From a beta proteobacterium AAP51 (GTDB taxonomy: Bacteria; Pseudomonadota; Gammaproteobacteria; Burkholderiales; Burkholderiaceae_C), in the NCBI GenBank assembly GCA_001295905.1, contig LJHT01000026.1:38036-102035 (forward strand): DNA of 64,000 bases, read 5' to 3'. Both the position numbers and the translations under genes were made by a program. Positions 59,382-64,000 of the stretch are shown in pieces (position 1 is the stretch's first letter; each line of letters begins with the position of its first letter). The notes under the pieces are model-generated. The model was not told the origin of the DNA and ran no database searches. It saw only the letters and a list, made by a program, of their open reading frames with translations.

Positions 59382-60835
59382 TGCTCTTCGGCCCAGGCGC
59401 AGCCGTCGCGCGCCACCAGCGCACTGGCTGCGGCCGGGCCCCAGCTGCCGGCGCTGTAGGGGCGCGGCCCGGTGGGGTCGGCGGCCCAGGCGTGCAGCAC
59501 CGGTTCCACCCAGCGCCAAGCCTGCTCTTGCTCGTCGCTGCGCACGAAGAGGTTCAGGCGGCCGGCGATGGCGTCCAGCAGCAGGCGCTCGTAGCCGCCC
59601 ACGCGTTCGCTGAGGAAGGCCTTGTCGAAGTCGAGGTCCAGCGACACCGGCGAAAGAATCTCCTGCCCGTTGAGCGAAGCGCCGCCGCCCTTGGCCGCCA
59701 GCAGGTGCAGTTCGAGCCCGTCTTCGGGCTGCAGCTTGATGACCAGCTTGTTGGCCTGCCGCGTGCCGGGGAAGATGGGGTGCGGCACCTCGCGGAAGTT
59801 CACGACGATGTGCGCATCACGCGCGGCCAGGCGCTTGCCGGTGCGCAGGTAAAAGGGCACGCCGGCCCAGCGCCAGTTCTGCACCTCGGTGCGCAGGGCC
59901 ACGAAGGTTTCGCAGGCGCTGCCCGCAGGCACCTTCTGCTCTTCCAGGTAACCCGGCACGGCCTTGCCGTCCACGGTGCCGGCCTTGTACTGGCCGCGCA
60001 CCACGTCGCGCGCCACCATCTCGGGCGTGAAGGGGCGCAACGAGCGCAGCACCTTCAGCTTCTCGTCGCGGATGGCGTCGGCATCGCTGGTGGAGGGTGG
60101 CTCCATCGCGATCATCGTCAGCAGCTGCAGCGCGTGGTTCTGCACCATGTCGCGCAGGGCGCCGGTGGTGTCGTAGAAGTCGCCGCGCGTGCCCACGCCG
60201 ATGCTCTCGGCCATGGTGATCTGGATGTTGGCGATGCTCTCGCGCCGCCACAGCGGCTCGAACAGCGCGTTGCCGAAGCGCAGCGCCATCAGGTTCTGCA
60301 CCGCGGGCTTGCCCAGGTAGTGGTCGATGCGCAGCGCCTGCTGCTCGCTGAAGCTGGCGCGCACGGCGCGGTTGATGGCCTGCGCGCTCTTCAGGTCGTG
60401 GCCCAGCGGCTTTTCCAGCACCAGGCGCACGTTGTCGCCGTTGATGCCGGCCGCGCCCAGCTGCTGGCACACGGGCACGAAGAGGTGCGGGCTGGTGGCC
60501 AGGAACACCACCACGGTATCGGCACCACGATCGTCCAGCCACTGCTTCAGGCCGGCGTAGTGCTGCGGCTGCGCCAGGTCCATGCGGCGGTAGTGCAAGA
60601 GCTCGGCGAAGCGCGCGAACTCTTCCTCGCTGGGCTGCTTGGCTTCGTCGACACCGGCGAACTTCTCGCGGATGTAGTGCCGGTACTCGGCGTCGCTGCG
60701 CTCGTCGCGCGCCACGGCCAGGATGCGGCCCCCTTCCGGCAACTTGCCATGCCGCCAGGCCTGGAAAAGCGCAGGCATCAGCTTGCGCCAGGTGAGGTCG
60801 CCGGTACCGCCGAAGAGCACGAGGTCGAAGGACAT
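59378..60835 (-). CDS. zwf: Glucose-6-phosphate 1-dehydrogenase
   Basis: Zwf oxidises glucose-6-phosphate for the pentose phosphate and Entner-Doudoroff routes. The 485-residue protein has the nucleotide-binding FGGTGDLTWRKLMPALF, the active-site signature RIDHYLGKPAVQNLMALRFG (about residues 168-187) and AESIGVGTRGDFYDTTGALR. Length is normal. It is preceded by a clear HexR operator and followed by hexR in the same transcript. Confidence 0.96.
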   Translation of the reverse strand: MSFDLVLFGGTGDLTWRKLMPALFQAWRHGKLPEGGRILAVARDERSDAEYRHYIREKFAGVDEAKQPSEEEFARFAELLHYRRMDLAQPQHYAGLKQWLDDRGADTVVVFLATSPHLFVPVCQQLGAAGINGDNVRLVLEKPLGHDLKSAQAINRAVRASFSEQQALRIDHYLGKPAVQNLMALRFGNALFEPLWRRESIANIQITMAESIGVGTRGDFYDTTGALRDMVQNHALQLLTMIAMEPPSTSDADAIRDEKLKVLRSLRPFTPEMVARDVVRGQYKAGTVDGKAVPGYLEEQKVPAGSACETFVALRTEVQNWRWAGVPFYLRTGKRLAARDAHIVVNFREVPHPIFPGTRQANKLVIKLQPEDGLELHLLAAKGGGASLNGQEILSPVSLDLDFDKAFLSERVGGYERLLLDAIAGRLNLFVRSDEQEQAWRWVEPVLHAWAADPTGPRPYSAGSWGPAAASALVARDGCAWAEEQ

Positions 60836-60858
60836 GGCGCAGGCGCCGACTCACCGGC

Positions 60859-60877
60859 GCTGTAATTTAGTTACAGC
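60859..60877. promoter_or_regulatory. HexR operator upstream of zwf-hexR
   Basis: GCTGTAA-TTTAG-TTACAGC is a perfect 7-bp inverted repeat. Its core, TGTAATTTAGTTACA (60861-60875), matches the known HexR site TGTAAT-N3-ATTACA type consensus in both half-sites. It ends 24 bases before the zwf ATG, where bound HexR would block transcription. The pairing with a hexR gene in the same operon makes feedback control likely. Confidence 0.85.
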
Positions 60878-60913
60878 GGGGATGATGCCGAAGTTTCAGG
60901 GGGCGGTCAAACC

Positions 60914-62107
60914 TCAGGCGTGCGCCCGCTGCAGCGCGGCTTCCAGGTCGGCGATGAGGTCGTCGACATGCTCGATGCCCACCGACAGGCGCAGCAGGTC
61001 GGGCGGCGCCGGGGTGCCGGCGCCTTCCACGCTGGCGCGGTGTTCGATCAGGCTCTCGGTGCCGCCCAGCGAGGTGGCGCGCTTCCAGAGCTGCGTGTGC
61101 GCGGCCACGGCGATGGCTGCTGCCTCGCCACCATTCACGCCCCCGTTCACGCCACCTTTCACGCGCAGCGACAGCATGCCGCCGAAGCCGCCCTTCATCT
61201 GCCGCTGCGCGATGGCGTGGCCGGGGAAGCGCGGCAGGCCCGGGTACAGCACCTCGGCCACCAGCGGGTGGCCGTCGAAGTGTTCGGCCACGCGCTGCGC
61301 CGAGGCGCAGGCCGCGCGCACGCGCAGGTGCAGCGTTCGCAGGCCGCGCAGCAGCAGCCAGGCCTCGAAGCTGCCCAGCGTGCCGCCGATCTGCGCGCGC
61401 ACCTTGCGCACCTGCTGCCAGTGCGCGCTGGCGGCTTCGCTGCGGGGCGCGCCGGTGCTCAGGCTGCCGGCGATCAGGTCGCTGTGGCCGTTCAAGTACT
61501 TGGTGGCGGCGTGCATCACCAAGTCAGCCCCCAGCGCCAGCGGCTGCGTGAGCAGGGGCGTGGCCACGGTCGAATCCACCGCCAGCAGCGCGCCGGCGGC
61601 ATGCGCCAGCTCGGCCGTGGCGGCGATGTCGGTCACCGTCCACAGCGGGTTGGCGGGGGTTTCTATCCACACCAGCCTGGTCTTGCCGGGGCGCAGCGCG
61701 GCCTGCACGGCCGCCGGGCTGGCCATGTCGATGAGCTGCACGTCCAGGCCCCAGCGCGTGGCATGGCTCATCAGCCAGTTGCGCAGGCTCCAGTACATCA
61801 CCTGAGGCGCCAGCACATGGTCGCCAGGCTGCAGCGCCTGGAACACGGCCGTGGCCGCCGCCATGCCGCTGGCGAAGAGCAGCGTTTCCTGCGCGCCTTC
61901 CAGGGCAGTGATGACGGCCTCGGCCTGGTCGAAGGCCGGGTTGTCGGCGCGCGCGTAGACGCGGCCGCTGCGGTATTGGTTGTCGGGGTCGCGCAGGTAG
62001 GTGCTGCTGACGTGGATGGGCGGCGTGATGGCACGCGTCTGCTCATCCACCCAGCCCAGGGCCTGGGCGGCGATGCTGTCGGGAGACCAGTTGTTCATGG
62101 GCGGCAT
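60914..62107 (-). CDS. Cys/Met-metabolism PLP enzyme (cystathionine synthase/lyase family)
   Basis: The 397-residue fold-I PLP enzyme has the family motifs YARADNPAFDQAEAVITALE, LLFASGMAAATAVFQAL, WIETPANPLWTVTDIAA and the cofactor Lys203 in HAATKYLNGHSDL. It ends SLGGTESLIEHRAS and RLSVGIEHVDDLIADLEAAL. Sequence alone does not separate cystathionine gamma-synthase, gamma-lyase or beta-lyase, so I give no gene symbol. Residues 318-327 (GGVNGGVNGG) are a small repeat from a 12-base DNA repeat near 61128-61165. It lies 37 bases beyond the HexR operator. Confidence 0.88.
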   Translation of the reverse strand: MPPMNNWSPDSIAAQALGWVDEQTRAITPPIHVSSTYLRDPDNQYRSGRVYARADNPAFDQAEAVITALEGAQETLLFASGMAAATAVFQALQPGDHVLAPQVMYWSLRNWLMSHATRWGLDVQLIDMASPAAVQAALRPGKTRLVWIETPANPLWTVTDIAATAELAHAAGALLAVDSTVATPLLTQPLALGADLVMHAATKYLNGHSDLIAGSLSTGAPRSEAASAHWQQVRKVRAQIGGTLGSFEAWLLLRGLRTLHLRVRAACASAQRVAEHFDGHPLVAEVLYPGLPRFPGHAIAQRQMKGGFGGMLSLRVKGGVNGGVNGGEAAAIAVAAHTQLWKRATSLGGTESLIEHRASVEGAGTPAPPDLLRLSVGIEHVDDLIADLEAALQRAHA

Positions 62108-62147
62108 CGTAGCCGCCCAGGGCGGCCGGCCGGTTTCACGGCCGTCT

Positions 62148-63314
62148 TCAGCGCTGGAAGGCGCCCGGGGTCCAGGTGGAAGGCGGCGTGATGGCGCGTG
62201 TGCCCACCGGCCATTCGAATTCGGCCTGGGGGCGCAGGTCTTGCCCGTTCACCCGGCTGGGGTCGATGCCGCTGCCGCGCCACATCGAACCCGGCGGCAG
62301 CTCGAAGCCGTTGGTCCAGATGTCTTGCAGCATGCCGCGCGAGACCGGCCGGTTGCCGCTGAATTCACCCGGCGCCGCCAGCCAGAACACGCCAGGGCCG
62401 ACGAGCAGGTTGTTGACGGCGAAGACCTTCGTGTCGGGCCCGATGCGGTCGTCGAACACACGCATGAACCACGCGGGCAGCCAGCCGTAGTGCACGAAGG
62501 TGTTGTGGGCCACGTAAAGCTCGTTGCGCTCCCAGGCCCTGCCCTCGGTACCGTAGGCCAGCAGCACCGGGTTCTGCCCGTTCACGCCCTGGCCGATGAT
62601 GTTGCCGATGACGGTGGCCAGCCCACCCGCCGCGATCTCGATCTCGTACGAAGCGCCGCCGCGCACGCCGTCGTTGATGAAGTTGTAGGCCAGCACCGTC
62701 TCGCGCGCACGGCTGCGGATGAGGTGGCCTTCGAAGCCCTGCTGGAAGCGGCTGCCGGTGATGCTGAGCTTGCCGATGCGCCCGATGTTCAGCAGGTGAT
62801 GCAGGCCGCCTTCCACCTTGGGCGCCTGGCCGAAGACGCTGTTCTCGATGCGCAGTTCGGCCTGCATGTCGTTGGTGGCCAGCAGGCCGTGTTCGTTGTC
62901 GAAGAACTGCGTCTGGCGCAGCGTGAGCTTGCCGCCTTCGTGGCGCACGCCGGCGCCACTGCCGTCGGTGGAACGGGCGCCTCGGAACTCAATGCCTTCG
63001 ATGAGCACCTCGCCACCGCGCACCGTCCACAGCGCCCGCGCCTCGCCGGCCTTGCTGCCGCCGTTGACCACCACCTTGCCTTTGCCGCGCAAGGTGAGGC
63101 GGCGCTGTGCCAGCACCAGGGTGCCGCGGTATTCACCGGGGGTGAGTTCGATGGTGTCGCCATCGGCCGCCTGCGCCACGGCGGCGGCCAAAGCCATGGG
63201 CGTGCCTTCCGGCCCCACCATCCAGGCGTTGGCCGCCTGCGCCGCTGGCGCCAGCAGCCCCGCGGCCAACCCTGCCAGCCCCACCACCCAGCCGGCGAAA
63301 CGCCGCCTGTTCAT
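62148..63314 (-). CDS. Exported right-handed beta-helix protein
   Basis: A 388-residue protein with an exported-type N-terminus (MNRRRFAGWVVGLAGLAAGL... cleaving near APAAQA). Its body looks like a right-handed parallel beta-helix: LAQRRLTLRGKGKVVVNGGS, LIEGIEFRGARSTDG, KLTLRQTQFFDNEHGL, LSITGSRFQQGFEGH and NELYVAHNTFVHYG are successive coils. The N-terminal ADGDTIELTPGEYRGTLVL is typical of the pectate-lyase-like/DUF1565 fold. No classical polysaccharide-lyase catalytic set was recognised. It lies 176 bases downstream of gspB on the same strand and could be a secreted substrate, but this is inference. Confidence 0.75.
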   Translation of the reverse strand: MNRRRFAGWVVGLAGLAAGLLAPAAQAANAWMVGPEGTPMALAAAVAQAADGDTIELTPGEYRGTLVLAQRRLTLRGKGKVVVNGGSKAGEARALWTVRGGEVLIEGIEFRGARSTDGSGAGVRHEGGKLTLRQTQFFDNEHGLLATNDMQAELRIENSVFGQAPKVEGGLHHLLNIGRIGKLSITGSRFQQGFEGHLIRSRARETVLAYNFINDGVRGGASYEIEIAAGGLATVIGNIIGQGVNGQNPVLLAYGTEGRAWERNELYVAHNTFVHYGWLPAWFMRVFDDRIGPDTKVFAVNNLLVGPGVFWLAAPGEFSGNRPVSRGMLQDIWTNGFELPPGSMWRGSGIDPSRVNGQDLRPQAEFEWPVGTRAITPPSTWTPGAFQR

Positions 63315-63447
63315 GCCCCACCGCCCCACTGCCCCGCCATCATCGGTATCAATTTGTTGGATGCGCGCGAGTATGGCCCCTAGCCCGGGCCCCGGGCCGT
63401 GCCATGACGCCCACCTGAACCGGGGGCGGCGTGGCTCTCGAGGTGAA

Positions 63448-63482
63448 CCGGCTTTGCCGGGCACCTTGAACCCCCACGGGGG
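63448..63482. repeat. Double-hairpin intergenic element, copy 2
   Basis: CCGGC-TTT-GCCGG (63448-63460) is followed after ten bases (GCACCTTGAA) by CCCCC-AC-GGGGG (63471-63482). It repeats the plan of 6373-6413 and begins right after the gspB stop on the minus strand. It may act as a terminator or be a dispersed REP-like element. Confidence 0.5.
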
Positions 63483-63490
63483 CCGGGCGT

Positions 63491-64000
63491 TCAGAGCGGC
63501 ACTTCGAGCAGCAGCTCGCGCCAACGCAGCAGCACGGCCTTGGGGGCGATGCGCTCGACCACCACGCCGGGTGCTGCCGCATCGCCCTCGCGGACGACTT
63601 GGCCGTTGACGATGACGAAGCGGCTCAGCGCGCTCTCGGACCACACCGCGCCACCCAGGTTCAAGGGCGGCAGCTCGCGGCGCTGCTCCGCGCTGAGCTC
63701 GGCCAGGCGCAGCGTACGCGGCGTGGCCGGTGCCGGCGGTGCGGGCGCCGGGCTCGGCGGGGCCATGGCCGCAGGCGGCACGCCGGTCCTGGCCGGGTCG
63801 GGCGGTACCGCCTGCACCGGCGCGGGCGCTGGTGTGGGTGCAGGTACAAGGGCGGGTGCCACCACCGGCGCGGGCGGGGCCGAAACCACCTGCGGCAAGG
63901 GCGCCTCTGGCAGGGTGGCTGGGGCCGCCGGTGCCACGGCCTGCGCGGCGGGTGCCACGGCGGGCCCGCTGGCCGGCGCCCCGGGCCCGCCCGGCGGCTG
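63491..64000 (-). CDS. gspB: Type II secretion protein GspB, partial
   Basis: The frame is open to the right edge with no stop, so only the last 170 residues are seen. Most is a Pro/Ala/Val-rich periplasmic linker, and the C-terminal domain has ELPPLNLGGAVWSESALSRF, VIVNGQVVREGDAAAPGVVV and LRWRELLLEVPL, which match the GspB/PulB C-terminus. GspB works with GspA or alone to help the secretin assemble. It is 46 kb from gspC-gspG. An internal GTG at 63958 is unlikely to be the true start. Confidence 0.85.
   Translation of the reverse strand, partial: QPPGGPGAPASGPAVAPAAQAVAPAAPATLPEAPLPQVVSAPPAPVVAPALVPAPTPAPAPVQAVPPDPARTGVPPAAMAPPSPAPAPPAPATPRTLRLAELSAEQRRELPPLNLGGAVWSESALSRFVIVNGQVVREGDAAAPGVVVERIAPKAVLLRWRELLLEVPL

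Overview
The window is high-GC (near 68% by eye), gene-dense bacterial chromosome. Gene content and order point to Betaproteobacteria, order Burkholderiales, most likely a Rubrivivax/Leptothrix-type lineage. Supporting context is slmA, hisI-hisE-DUF4870-HIT-tatABC, a type II secretion cluster with gspC divergent, lysA-lptM/cyaY, mrcA/pilMNOPQ-aroKB-dgt-gltBD, mlaFEDACB and zwf-hexR. The genus call is inference. I see no tRNA, rRNA, CRISPR array, prophage or intact insertion sequence.

Layout. 1-4.6 kb: a partial membrane protein, slmA, pdeM-like phosphoesterase, DUF815 ATPase, Nudix hydrolase, hisI, hisE, a small membrane protein and a HIT protein. 4.7-6.3 kb: tatABC. 6.4-17.8 kb: type II secretion genes gspF to gspG on the minus strand with gspC divergent; gspB lies 46 kb away at the right edge. 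17.9-22 kb: a divergent CobT-like protein, ilvA, a candidate small RNA or attenuated leader, an OsmC protein and coq7. 22.2-27.4 kb: a porin and a four-gene peptide-type ABC transporter without a binding protein. 27.4-31.7 kb: lysA, lptM, cyaY and mrcA. 32-40.5 kb: pilMNOPQ, an unrecognised lipoprotein, aroK, aroB and dgt. 40.5-47.8 kb: a REP-transposase-like gene lacking its metal-binding histidines, then gltBD behind a clear promoter. 47.9-54.5 kb: a minor pilin/PilY1 operon. 54.6-58.4 kb: mlaFEDACB. 58.4-60.9 kb: zwf-hexR with a HexR operator. 60.9-64 kb: a Cys/Met PLP enzyme, an exported beta-helix protein and partial gspB.

How it works together. Much of the window serves the envelope. 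Tat exports folded proteins to the periplasm, the Gsp system carries proteins across the outer membrane, and PilM-Q plus the minor pilin operon support type IV pili. Mla maintains outer-membrane lipid asymmetry, and the porin and PBP1a complete the set. The remainder is core metabolism (histidine, isoleucine, lysine, shikimate, glutamate, pentose phosphate, ubiquinone).

The items most worth a second look are the HUH-less RAYT-like protein at 40.5 kb, the symmetric promoter and terminator-bounded short transcript at 20.70-20.83 kb, the CobT-like protein with altered active-site motifs, a double-hairpin element present twice, and the lipoprotein between pilQ and aroK. None is demonstrated here to be a new system.
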